Assembly: GCF_027886425.1 (NCBI RefSeq)
Contig: NZ_CP115671.1
Span: 124,001 to 188,000, forward strand
DNA from: Brevundimonas vesicularis
GTDB taxonomy: Bacteria; Pseudomonadota; Alphaproteobacteria; Caulobacterales; Caulobacteraceae
DNA length: 64,000 nucleotides
Direction: 5' to 3'
Below, piece after piece: positions 7,438 to 15,106 of this stretch. The notes under the pieces are model-generated. The model was not told the DNA's origin and did no database searches. It saw nothing but the letters and a program-made list of their open reading frames with translations. The translations under genes were made by a program, and so were the position numbers. Position 1 is the stretch's first letter; every line of letters starts with the position of its first letter.

Positions 7438-8232
7438 TTAAGCGGCTTCCTTCTGGCGCGACGGGTGGAAGAACAGCGCCTGGCTGATCGCCGCCTTCAC
7501 CGTTTCCGGCTGGAAGGGCTTGGTGATCAGGAAGGTCGGCTCAGGACGCTCGCCGGTCAGCAGGCGTTCCGGGAAGGCGGTGATGAAGATCACCGGCACG
7601 TCCATGGTCTTCAGGATATCCTTGACCGCATCGATGCCCGACGAGCCATCGGCCAGCTGGATGTCGGCCAGAACCAGACCCGGCTTGTGGCGGGCGACGG
7701 CGTCGATCGCCTCGTCGTGCGTCGTGGCGGTGCCGGTGACGCGGTGACCCAGTTCCGTGACCAGGCTCTGGATATCGGCAGAGATGATGGCCTCGTCTTC
7801 GATGACCAGAACATCGGTGGCCAGTTCGGCGTCGATGTCGGCCTGGGCGTCGGCGATCAGACGCTCCACGTCGCGCGGATCGGCGGACAGGATCTGCGCG
7901 GCTTCCGAAGGAGTGAAGCCTTCAAGGGCCGTCAGCAGGAAGGCCTGACGCGAACGCGGCGCGATGCGCAGCAGACGCTGCGAGGCGTCGCTGCCCGTGG
8001 TTTCCAGCGTTCCGGTTTCCAGCTGCGCGCCGGTCGAGGACCAGATGGCGTGGAAGACATGATAAAGGGCGACCCGCGGCGTCATATCAGCCGACAGTTG
8101 CTGTTCGCCGGCCGCCAAGGCCTCCAGAGCGACACGGACATAGTTGTCGCCCGTGGATTGATCGCCGGTCAGGGCGCGTGCGTAACGGCGCACATAAGGA
8201 AGATGCGGCGCGAGTCTGGCCAGAAGGCTCAT
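7438..8232 (-). CDS. phyR: General stress response anti-anti-sigma regulator PhyR
   Basis: A 264-residue response regulator that controls the alphaproteobacterial general stress response by partner switching: phosphorylated PhyR binds NepR and frees EcfG. Residues 1-130 form a sigma-factor-like domain (LARLAPHLPYVRRYARALTG at the start, sigma-4-like FTPSEAAQIL). Residues 138-258 form the receiver, with acidic residues in VIEDE (143-147), phospho-acceptor Asp190 in LVLADIQLADG and Lys238 in TKPF. The strand preceding that lysine has the FATGUY-type pattern ITAFPERLLTG. It is divergent from nepR-ecfG and carries its own sigma-EcfG promoter. Confidence 0.97.
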   Translation of the reverse strand: MSLLARLAPHLPYVRRYARALTGDQSTGDNYVRVALEALAAGEQQLSADMTPRVALYHVFHAIWSSTGAQLETGTLETTGSDASQRLLRIAPRSRQAFLLTALEGFTPSEAAQILSADPRDVERLIADAQADIDAELATDVLVIEDEAIISADIQSLVTELGHRVTGTATTHDEAIDAVARHKPGLVLADIQLADGSSGIDAVKDILKTMDVPVIFITAFPERLLTGERPEPTFLITKPFQPETVKAAISQALFFHPSRQKEAA

Positions 8233-8292
8233 TCAGATAGTCCCCGACAAATCACAGCCCGACCGTCAAGGCAGGGCGTTATAGCCAGCTTA

Positions 8293-8317
8293 AACGTCAC
8301 ATTCGCATCACGGTTCC
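8293..8317 (-). promoter_or_regulatory. Sigma-EcfG promoter of phyR
   Basis: GGAAC (8317-8313), 16 bases, CGTT (8296-8293), followed by another T, on the minus strand, 60 bases upstream of the phyR start. It implies positive autoregulation of phyR by EcfG, as known in related bacteria. Confidence 0.88.
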
Positions 8318-8358
8318 GCCGCTGCGACCAAGCTTTAGCATTAAAAGCCGTTCATGCA

Positions 8359-8383
8359 GGAACCCCGCCGGTCTGATGACGTT
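8359..8383 (+). promoter_or_regulatory. Sigma-EcfG promoter of nepR-ecfG
   Basis: GGAAC (8359-8363), 16 bases, CGTT (8380-8383) on the plus strand, about 50 bases upstream of the nepR start. It faces away from the phyR promoter; the two -35 elements are 41 bases apart, giving a divergent, jointly autoregulated promoter region. Confidence 0.88.
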
Positions 8384-8433
8384 TGAGACCGACATCTCTT
8401 CGCGATGACAGTTGGGTGGGCTTGGCTCTGTCT

Positions 8434-8634
8434 ATGATCGATTCTCCGGACTCCTCTCGTCCCAAAGGCGACCAGAAGGGGGAGGCAGGGCTTGAAGAAG
8501 CTCGCCTTCGCCAGCAGGCCATTGGCGTTAAGCTGCGTCACATGTTCGACGAGGTCGTCAACGAACCCGTGCCCGATGAGTTTCTCGATATCCTGAAACG
8601 CGCCGACGCCAAGTCTTCGGACAGCGCCGCATGA
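8434..8634 (+). CDS. nepR: Anti-sigma factor NepR
   Basis: A 66-residue anti-sigma factor that holds EcfG inactive until phosphorylated PhyR displaces it. The conserved core is two helices, IGVKLRHMFDEVVNEPVPDEF and LDILKRAD, characteristic of the NepR family. I chose the ATG at 8434: upstream in-frame starts would overlap or precede the -10 element of the promoter at 8380-8383. The last codons overlap the ecfG start (ATGA), so the anti-sigma and sigma factor are translationally coupled and made in fixed ratio. Position between phyR and ecfG confirms identity. Confidence 0.95.
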   Translation: MIDSPDSSRPKGDQKGEAGLEEARLRQQAIGVKLRHMFDEVVNEPVPDEFLDILKRADAKSSDSAA

Positions 8635-9242
8635 GCACCTCACGCCTTGGGGCCGCCCCCAAACCCGCGTCGGCCGACGACGAGGGCTTCAAGCGCGAAC
8701 TGGTTCTGCTGATTCCGCACCTGCGCGCCTTCGCCCGGACCCTGACCGGCGACCCGACCGCAGCAGACGATCTGGCGCAGGACGCCATGATGAAGGCCTG
8801 GGACGCGCGCGCCAGCTATCAGATGGGCACGAACATGAAGGCCTGGACCTTCATGATCCTGCGCAATCAGTTCTATTCCGAAAAACGCCGCTCATGGCGT
8901 CAGTCGCAGCTGGATCAGGAGGCCGCCGAGCGGACCCTGGTGGCTGTGGACGATCCCGAGGCGCCCGTTGCTCTGGACGAGCTGCGTCAAGCCTTGAAGA
9001 CACTGCCCGAAGAACAGCGCGAGGCCCTGATCCTGGTCGGCGCCGGCGGCTTCGCCTATGAAGAAGCGGCCGAAATCTGCGGCTGCGCTGTCGGCACGGT
9101 GAAGAGCCGCGTCAGCCGCGCGCGGCGTGCGCTGCAAGCCACCCTGGAACGGGGCGGCTACGGACGCGACGGCAAGGCGGCGGGCGACGCCATGCGCTCG
9201 ATTCTCGGCGAGGCCGACAGGCTGGCCGGCGCCCGGAGCTGA
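8631..9242 (+). CDS. ecfG: General stress ECF sigma factor EcfG (SigT)
   Basis: A 203-residue extracytoplasmic-function sigma factor that directs RNA polymerase to GGAAC-N16-CGTT promoters during general stress. Sigma-2 spans about residues 20-85 (PHLRAFARTLTGDPTAADDL, QDAMMKAWDARASY, MKAWTFMILRNQFY) and sigma-4 about 120-175 (LPEEQREALILVGAGGFAYE, AEICGCAVGTVKSRVSRAR). It overlaps nepR by four bases and is six bases ahead of the histidine kinase gene, so nepR-ecfG-phyK is one operon. At least five matching promoters lie in this window, including two at its own locus. Confidence 0.96.
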   Translation: MSTSRLGAAPKPASADDEGFKRELVLLIPHLRAFARTLTGDPTAADDLAQDAMMKAWDARASYQMGTNMKAWTFMILRNQFYSEKRRSWRQSQLDQEAAERTLVAVDDPEAPVALDELRQALKTLPEEQREALILVGAGGFAYEEAAEICGCAVGTVKSRVSRARRALQATLERGGYGRDGKAAGDAMRSILGEADRLAGARS

Positions 9243-9248
9243 TCTGCG

Positions 9249-11039
9249 GTGAATGAGACGACCAGGGAGGCCTCAAGGTCGCGGCTCGGTCGCACTTGGA
9301 AATCGGATCGCTTTCAGGGCATCCGGTTTCGACTGGGCGCGGCCATGGCCATGGCCCTCTTGCCGATCTTCGTCCTCAGCCTGATCCAGACCCAGGCGGA
9401 CTTCCAAAGACAGGCCGACGACCGACAGGTCGATCTGCAACTGGCCGCCGAACGCAGCGCCTCCAGCGCAAAGGCGCAGCTGGACAGCGCCCAGGTGCTG
9501 TTGCGCGCGCTCAGCCCCGATGCGGTCGGCCCCTATTGCGCACCGCGCCTGACGGCGCTTGTCGGACGTCTGGAAGGCTATGAGGGCCTCTATCGCATCA
9601 GCCCGACGGGCGAGGCGGTCTGCGCCTCGGGCCGCGCGGACGGCGTCAGATCCGGCGTGGCGCCCGCCGCCCAGGCGACGTGGTTCCAGCGACTGCGCAA
9701 TGGCGAAGAACTGGTCGTCATGCGCGCCCCCGATGGCGCCGGCTATGAAGGAGCGCTGATCGTGGCCACCCGCGCCGAGCGGCCGATGGGCCGGTTCGAC
9801 GGCGCCATGGTTGCGGTGATCCCCTTCTCCGCCCTGCAACCCGATGTGGCCGACCCCGCCCTGCCCTCGGGCGCTCAAGCCGCCCTGACCGACGGCGCGG
9901 GTCGTATTCTGACGGCCAGCGATCCCGACGTGTTCAAACTGTCGGCCGGCGACGACATCGCGGGCTGGGTCGACCGGGCGCGCGACCAGGGGTCTGCGGT
10001 GTTCGAGGCCAAGGATGCGCAGAACCAGCGCCGCGACTATGCGGGCGCGGCCCTGGCCGGCGGCGATCTTTATGCCTTGCTGTCGGCCCCGGCGCCCGGG
10101 TGGCTGTCTTGGGCTCGCCTGAATCCTATCGGCACACTGTTGCTGCCGCTGGGGGCCTGGTTGACGGCGTTCGCGGCGGTGATGCTGCTGTCCGAACGCA
10201 TCTTCATTCGCTGGCTGGATTATCTGGAGCGGGTCGCGGCCATCTACGCCAAGGGCCGGTTCTCGGTGCGTCCGCTGCAGGCGATGAACGCCCCGTCCGA
10301 AATCCGCACCATGGCGCGCACCCTGGATGAGATGGCCGAGGCCATCACCCTGCGCGACCGCGAGCTGACAGATGCCTTGGTGGAAAAGGATGCGCTGATG
10401 CGCGAGATCCACCACCGGGTGAAGAACAACCTTCAGATCATCTCGTCGCTGTTGTCGATGCAGCAGCGCGCATTGACCGATGCGCCGGCCAAGGCGGCGC
10501 TGGGCGATACGCGGCAACGCATCTCGGCCTTGGCCCTGATCTACCGCACCCTGTATCAGAGTAACGACATCCGCCACGCCGACGCGCGCGAGTTCCTGAA
10601 CGAATTGGTGGGGCAACTGGTCGCCAGCGAGGCCGGGCGCGGACCGGTGGTCATCAGCTCGGTGGACGCCGATTCCCTGCACGTCGATCCCGACAAGCTG
10701 GCGCCCCTGGCGCTGTGGCTGGTCGAGGCGGTGACAAACGCCCAGAAACACGCCTTCGCCGGCAGCGGCGGGGAGCTGAAGGTGCGCTTCCGCGTCCAGG
10801 GCGAGAAATCGGTTCTGGAAGTCGAGGACAACGGGCCCGGCGCCCAGCCCGGCGCCGAGGTCGGGGTGGGCCGCACCCTGATGAGCGCCTTCGCCAAACA
10901 GTTGCGCGGCGAGACCGAGTTCACCACCCCGCCCGGCGGCGGCACCATCGCTCGCATGATCTTCGCCACCCCCGAAGCCCTCGCGCCCGTTGATCCGGCG
11001 GACAAGACGCCCGGAACCGCAGCGCTGGCGTCGCGTTGA
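9249..11039 (+). CDS. phyK: PhyK-type sensor histidine kinase (HisKA_2 / HWE class)
   Basis: A 596-residue membrane kinase predicted to phosphorylate PhyR in response to stress. A first transmembrane segment lies at about 29-47, a periplasmic sensor region at 50-288, a second transmembrane segment at about 292-315, a HAMP-like linker, then the phospho-acceptor region REIHHRVKNNLQIISSLLSM at 385-404 and an ATPase domain with VEAVTNAQKHAF and VEDNGPG. The HRVKNNLQ box marks the HisKA_2 class used in this pathway. Translation starts at GTG 9249. Its last 27 bases contain the sigma-EcfG promoter of the next gene. Context with phyR, nepR and ecfG supports the name. Confidence 0.92.
   Translation: MNETTREASRSRLGRTWKSDRFQGIRFRLGAAMAMALLPIFVLSLIQTQADFQRQADDRQVDLQLAAERSASSAKAQLDSAQVLLRALSPDAVGPYCAPRLTALVGRLEGYEGLYRISPTGEAVCASGRADGVRSGVAPAAQATWFQRLRNGEELVVMRAPDGAGYEGALIVATRAERPMGRFDGAMVAVIPFSALQPDVADPALPSGAQAALTDGAGRILTASDPDVFKLSAGDDIAGWVDRARDQGSAVFEAKDAQNQRRDYAGAALAGGDLYALLSAPAPGWLSWARLNPIGTLLLPLGAWLTAFAAVMLLSERIFIRWLDYLERVAAIYAKGRFSVRPLQAMNAPSEIRTMARTLDEMAEAITLRDRELTDALVEKDALMREIHHRVKNNLQIISSLLSMQQRALTDAPAKAALGDTRQRISALALIYRTLYQSNDIRHADAREFLNELVGQLVASEAGRGPVVISSVDADSLHVDPDKLAPLALWLVEAVTNAQKHAFAGSGGELKVRFRVQGEKSVLEVEDNGPGAQPGAEVGVGRTLMSAFAKQLRGETEFTTPPGGGTIARMIFATPEALAPVDPADKTPGTAALASR
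11013..11037 (+). promoter_or_regulatory. Sigma-EcfG promoter for the entericidin gene, inside the end of phyK
   Basis: GGAAC (11013-11017), 16 bases, CGTT (11034-11037) on the plus strand. It lies entirely within the last codons of phyK and 52 bases upstream of the lipoprotein start. The exact spacing matches the other promoters of the locus, but being inside a coding region it could be chance. Confidence 0.75.
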
Positions 11040-11089
11040 TGAGGCGAGACCGGCGGAGTTTCACCCCGGCCAACCCTGGAGCTTCCCCT

Positions 11090-11227
11090 ATGCGCAAGAT
11101 TTTCGTTCTGGTCGCCGCCGCCGCCGCCCTGACCACCGCCGCCTGCAACACCGTCGAAGGCGTGGGCCGCGACACCCAGGCCGCCGGCCAGGCCGTTACC
11201 GGCGCCGCCCAAGACGCCAAGAACTGA
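11090..11227 (+). CDS. Entericidin A/B-family small lipoprotein
   Basis: A 45-residue predicted lipoprotein: signal MRKIFVLVAAAAALTTAAC with lipobox LTTAAC, Cys19 as the lipidated residue, then an Ala/Gly/Thr-rich tail (NTVEGVGRDTQAAGQAVTG). This pattern is the entericidin EcnA/EcnB family, small envelope lipoproteins tied to stationary phase and stress in enterobacteria. A GGAG binding site precedes the ATG at 11090. It follows phyK and has its own sigma-EcfG promoter, so it is likely a direct output of the general stress response. A terminator follows at 11264. Molecular function is unknown. Confidence 0.85.
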   Translation: MRKIFVLVAAAAALTTAACNTVEGVGRDTQAAGQAVTGAAQDAKN

Positions 11228-11263
11228 TCGACGGCCGCAGCCCAGGCTGCAGCATTCGACCGG

Positions 11264-11295
11264 CAAGGCCCCGCATCGTCGGGGCCTTGTTCGTT
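11264..11295 (+). terminator. Rho-independent terminator after the entericidin gene
   Basis: CAAGGCCCC (11264-11272) pairs perfectly with GGGGCCTTG (11281-11289), followed by TTCGTTT. It closes the nepR-ecfG-phyK-entericidin transcription unit before gabD. Confidence 0.88.
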
Positions 11296-11320
11296 TCAGG
11301 ACCGCGATAGGAGCCATCCC

Positions 11321-12775
11321 GTGAACCACACCGCCCGCGACGCCGGCCTCAAACTCTTGCGCCAGCACGCCCTGATCGCCGGCAAGGCCATTCCGGCCAA
11401 CGGCGGCGGCATCGCCGTCGATGATCCAGCGACAGGTGATGTGATCGGCCATGTCCCCGATCTCGGCGCCGCCGAGACCGAACAGGCCATCGCGGCGGCG
11501 AGCGAGACGTTCAAGACCTGGTCGCGATCCGATCCGCACGCGCGTGCGGCCTTCCTGCGCAAATGGGCGGCGCTGATCGACGACAATCTGGAGGGTCTGG
11601 GTGCCCTGATGGCGCTGGAAAACGGCAAGCCGTTCGAGGAGGCCAAGGGCGAGGTCACCTACGCCAACGGTTTCCTGAAATGGTTCGCCGGCCAAGCCGA
11701 ACGGTTGATCGGCGAGACCCAGGACAGTCCGCTGGGCCATCTGATCCTGACCTATCGCGAGGCGGTCGGACCCTGCGCCCTGATCACGCCCTGGAACTTC
11801 CCCGCCGCCATGCTGACGCGAAAGCTTGGGCCGGCGTTCGCGGCAGGCTGCACCGCCGTGGTCAAGCCGGCCAGCCAGACGCCCTTCACCGCCATCGCCC
11901 TAGCCGAACTGGCCTATGAAGCCGGCCTGCCGAAGGGCGCCCTGTCGATCGTCACCGGGGATGCCGCCACTATCGGCAAGGCGCTGACCGACAGCCCCGT
12001 GATCCGCAAACTGTCCTTCACCGGCTCGACCGGCGTGGGCCGCAAGCTGGCGGAACAGTGCGCCCCGACGCTGAAGCGGGTGTCGATGGAGCTGGGTGGC
12101 GCCGCCCCCCTGATCGTCTTCGCCGACGCCGATTTGAATCTGGCCGTCGCCGAGACCATCAAGGGCAAATTCAGGAACTCAGGCCAGACCTGCGTCTGTC
12201 CGAACCGCGTCTATGTCGAGCGGTCGGTCGCCGAGACCTATGCCGAGAAACTGGCCGCCGAGGTGGCCAAGATCGTGGTCGGTCCCGCCTTCGAAGACGG
12301 CGTGAAGGTCGGGCCTCTGATCGAGGACAAGGCCATCGACAAGGTCGAAAAGCATGTGGCGGCGATCAAGGCTGACGGCGGCCGGGTGCTGACCGGCGGA
12401 TCGCGCCATGAGTTGGGCGGCCGCTTCTTCCAGCCGACCGTCACCTTGGGCGGAAATGATGAACTGTTCCGTGAGGAAGAGACGTTCGGCCCCATGATCC
12501 CCGTCTTCGCCTTCGACACCGAAAAGGAGGCGCTGGAGAAGGCCAACGCCAGCGACTACGGACTGGCGTCGTATCTGTTCACACGCGATCTGGACCGGGC
12601 GATGCGATTCAGCCGCCGGATCGAGGCGGGTATGTGCGGGGTCAACACCGGCCTGATCTCCACCGCTGTCGCCCCGTTCGGCGGGGTCAAGCAGTCGGGC
12701 TATGGCCGCGAAGGCTCGATCCACGGCATCGACGAATATGTGGACGTCAAGACGGTGACGCTGGCGCTGAAATAG
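11321..12775 (+). CDS. gabD: NAD(P)-dependent succinate-semialdehyde dehydrogenase
   Basis: A 484-residue aldehyde dehydrogenase that oxidises succinate semialdehyde to succinate, linking GABA breakdown to the citric acid cycle. Seen are ITPWNFPAAMLTRKLGPAFA near residue 155, the cofactor loop FTGSTGVGRKLA, the general-base Glu in MELGGAAP near 255, and the catalytic Cys in GQTCVCPNRVYV near 289. Succinate-semialdehyde dehydrogenases usually have GGNAP where this has GGAAP. The gene starts with GTG after an AGGAGCC binding site. It stands alone here, with no neighbouring GABA transaminase, so substrate assignment rests on sequence only. Confidence 0.88.
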   Translation: MNHTARDAGLKLLRQHALIAGKAIPANGGGIAVDDPATGDVIGHVPDLGAAETEQAIAAASETFKTWSRSDPHARAAFLRKWAALIDDNLEGLGALMALENGKPFEEAKGEVTYANGFLKWFAGQAERLIGETQDSPLGHLILTYREAVGPCALITPWNFPAAMLTRKLGPAFAAGCTAVVKPASQTPFTAIALAELAYEAGLPKGALSIVTGDAATIGKALTDSPVIRKLSFTGSTGVGRKLAEQCAPTLKRVSMELGGAAPLIVFADADLNLAVAETIKGKFRNSGQTCVCPNRVYVERSVAETYAEKLAAEVAKIVVGPAFEDGVKVGPLIEDKAIDKVEKHVAAIKADGGRVLTGGSRHELGGRFFQPTVTLGGNDELFREEETFGPMIPVFAFDTEKEALEKANASDYGLASYLFTRDLDRAMRFSRRIEAGMCGVNTGLISTAVAPFGGVKQSGYGREGSIHGIDEYVDVKTVTLALK

Positions 12776-12827
12776 CGCCGGGTCGCCGGGCCTGTAATTC
12801 GCCGCGCTTCTGCGGCATAAGCCCGCG

Positions 12828-13874
12828 ATGAAGTTCCTCGACCAGGCCAAGATCTATATCCGCTCCGGCAACGGCGGCGCGGGCTCCGTGTCGTTTCGAC
12901 GCGAGAAATTCATCCCGAACGGCGGGCCGGACGGCGGCGACGGCGGCAAGGGCGGGGATGTCTGGATCGAGGCGGTCGACGGGCTGAATACCCTGATCGA
13001 CTATCGCTATCAGCAGCATTTCAAGGCCCAGACCGGCCACCACGGCCAAGGGCGCCAGATGCACGGCGGCAAGGGCGAAGACGTGCATCTCAAGGTGCCC
13101 GTCGGCACCCAGGTGCTTGATGAGGACAAGGAAACGGTCCTGCTGGACATGGACACGCCCGGCAAGATGGAGCTGCTGCTGAAGGGCGGCAACGGCGGCT
13201 GGGGCAATGTGCGCTTCAAGGGGCCGACCAACCAGGCGCCGACCTACGCCAATCCTGGTCAGGACGGTCAGGAGCGCTGGATCTGGCTGCGGCTGAAGCT
13301 GATCGCCGACATCGGTCTGGCGGGCCTGCCCAATGCCGGAAAGTCGACCTTTCTGTCGGCCGCCAGCGCCGCCAAGCCCAAGATCGCCGACTATCCCTTC
13401 ACCACCCTGGCGCCGAACCTGGGGATGGTGGACCTGTCCCCGTCCGAGCGGTTCGTCATCGCCGACATTCCCGGCCTGATCGAGGGCGCCAGCGAGGGCG
13501 CGGGCCTGGGCACGCGGTTTCTGGGTCACGTCGAACGCTCGGCCAGCCTGATTCACCTGATCGACGGCACCCAGGACGATGTCGTCGAGGCCTACCGCAT
13601 CATTCGGGGCGAACTGGAAGCCTATGGCGAGGGTCTGGCGGACAAGGCCGAGATCCTGGCCCTGAACAAGATCGACGCCCTGACGCCCGAGGCGCGCGAG
13701 GAGAAGGCCGCCGAGCTGGAGGCCGTCGCCGGTCGCCGTCCCATGCTGGTGTCCGGGGTGTCGGGCGAGGGCGTGTCCGCCCTGCTGCGCGCCGCCTGGG
13801 CCGAGGTGAAGAAGACGCGCGGCGCCCTGGCCGGCGATGGCGACGCGGATCAGATCAGCGGCTGGCAGCCCTGA
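12828..13874 (+). CDS. obgE: GTPase ObgE/CgtA
   Basis: A 348-residue Obg GTPase, essential in most bacteria, acting in 50S subunit maturation and stress/cell-cycle control; in Caulobacter it is called CgtA. The glycine-rich Obg fold fills residues 1-157 (GNGGAGSVSFRREKFIPNGG, GGKGEDVHLKVPVGT). The G domain follows with GLPNAGKST, DIPGLIEGA and NKID. Length is typical. The stop codon is directly followed by the stop of the convergent permease gene, with no bases between. Confidence 0.96.
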   Translation: MKFLDQAKIYIRSGNGGAGSVSFRREKFIPNGGPDGGDGGKGGDVWIEAVDGLNTLIDYRYQQHFKAQTGHHGQGRQMHGGKGEDVHLKVPVGTQVLDEDKETVLLDMDTPGKMELLLKGGNGGWGNVRFKGPTNQAPTYANPGQDGQERWIWLRLKLIADIGLAGLPNAGKSTFLSAASAAKPKIADYPFTTLAPNLGMVDLSPSERFVIADIPGLIEGASEGAGLGTRFLGHVERSASLIHLIDGTQDDVVEAYRIIRGELEAYGEGLADKAEILALNKIDALTPEAREEKAAELEAVAGRRPMLVSGVSGEGVSALLRAAWAEVKKTRGALAGDGDADQISGWQP

Positions 13875-15008
13875 TCAGGCCTCCGCTGCGGGCTCCGGTT
13901 TGGGTTTGCGACGGGTCGATTTCGGCTCGTCGGTCGTCTTGCCCTCGTTGGCATAGGGCTCGCCGTCGCCCGACAGCAGGATCGCCATCCAGCGCGAGCC
14001 CTTGAACTCGGCCAAGATCGCCATGGCCATGACCGCCAGCGGCGTCGAAAGGAACATGCCGACCACGCCCCACAGCTTGCCCCAGAAGGCCAGAGCCAGC
14101 AGCACCACGACCGGGTCGATGTTCTGGTTGTCGCCCTGCATGCGCGGCTGGATGAAGTTGCCGACGACGAACAGGATGACCTGCAACCCAACCAGCAGGA
14201 TGGCGGCGGGCCAGTAACTTTCGAACTGGACCAGGGCGAACAGCGGCGGGGCCAGACCGGCCACCGCCCCGCCCAGCACGGGGATGAAGCCGACGATGAA
14301 GATGACGAAGGTCCAGAACTCGGCGTTCTGAAGCCCGACGGCCCGCATCAGGATCCAGGCGACGACGCAGATCATCGCGCCGGTCACCGACTGCACCCAG
14401 ATATAGCCCTCGACCCCGCCGCGCACGCGCTGGAACACCGCGACCGCCTCGTCGCGCTGGGCCTCCGACGGGAACATGGCGACGATCTTGCGCCGGAAGC
14501 CGACTTGGGAGGCCAGGAGAAAGCCCAGATAGATCAGGACGAAGAAGGCGCCCGAGGCGATGCCCTGCACCTGGAAAGCCATGGAGGTCAGCCAGCCGCG
14601 CACATCGACGCCGTTGATCAGATCCTGCGCCGTGGGCGGATTGGCCAGGCGCACCAGCCCGTAGGCGTCGCGAATGATCTGATCGATGCGCGGGCCGATG
14701 TTCTGGGACACGCCGGACGCCTCGCCGAAAAATCCCGCCGCCCCGTTCACGATGATAGCGATAGAGGCGAAGAAGGCCAGCACCACCAGCGTCAGGGCCG
14801 CGATCCCGGCCATGCGGCTGTTCAATGGCGTGCGCGCCTCGACCGACCGCTTCACTCCGTCGATCATGATCAAGAGGAAGATGGCCATCGCCAGCGGCGT
14901 CAGGATGTCCCGTAGCCAATAGATCGCCGCCCCGGCCGCCACCGTGGCGATGACGCCGAGAGCATTGCGAGCGGCGACCGAAGACGGCGTGGCGATGGGG
15001 TTTTTCAT
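13875..15008 (-). CDS. AI-2E family transporter (UPF0118)
   Basis: A 377-residue integral membrane protein with about eight hydrophobic segments. Paired segments at the N-terminus (VIATVAAGAAIYWLRDILTP, AMAIFLLIMIDGVKRSVEAR) and the conserved C-terminal block VILFVVGNFIQPRMQGDNQN then FWGKLWGVVGMFLSTPLAVM define the AI-2E/TqsA-PerM family. Family members are linked to autoinducer-2 export or ion antiport; substrate cannot be told from sequence. The C-terminal tail is cytoplasmic and charged (Lys/Pro/Glu-rich). Convergent with obgE and divergent from the HerA-like ATPase. Confidence 0.9.
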   Translation of the reverse strand: MKNPIATPSSVAARNALGVIATVAAGAAIYWLRDILTPLAMAIFLLIMIDGVKRSVEARTPLNSRMAGIAALTLVVLAFFASIAIIVNGAAGFFGEASGVSQNIGPRIDQIIRDAYGLVRLANPPTAQDLINGVDVRGWLTSMAFQVQGIASGAFFVLIYLGFLLASQVGFRRKIVAMFPSEAQRDEAVAVFQRVRGGVEGYIWVQSVTGAMICVVAWILMRAVGLQNAEFWTFVIFIVGFIPVLGGAVAGLAPPLFALVQFESYWPAAILLVGLQVILFVVGNFIQPRMQGDNQNIDPVVVLLALAFWGKLWGVVGMFLSTPLAVMAMAILAEFKGSRWMAILLSGDGEPYANEGKTTDEPKSTRRKPKPEPAAEA

Positions 15009-15106
15009 GATCGTGTTGTCGAACCGCCCGCCGTCGCCGTCAATCGCTGTTCCGAGCGCGCGGGGAACGCGCTAGACCTTTGCCGGAGACGCCATCGGAG
15101 ACCCCA

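Noticed and set aside
9273..10751. A 492-codon frame antisense to phyK
   Set aside because: Same artefact. The sense frame has all kinase motifs; the antisense product is a His/Gln/Arg-rich low-complexity sequence.
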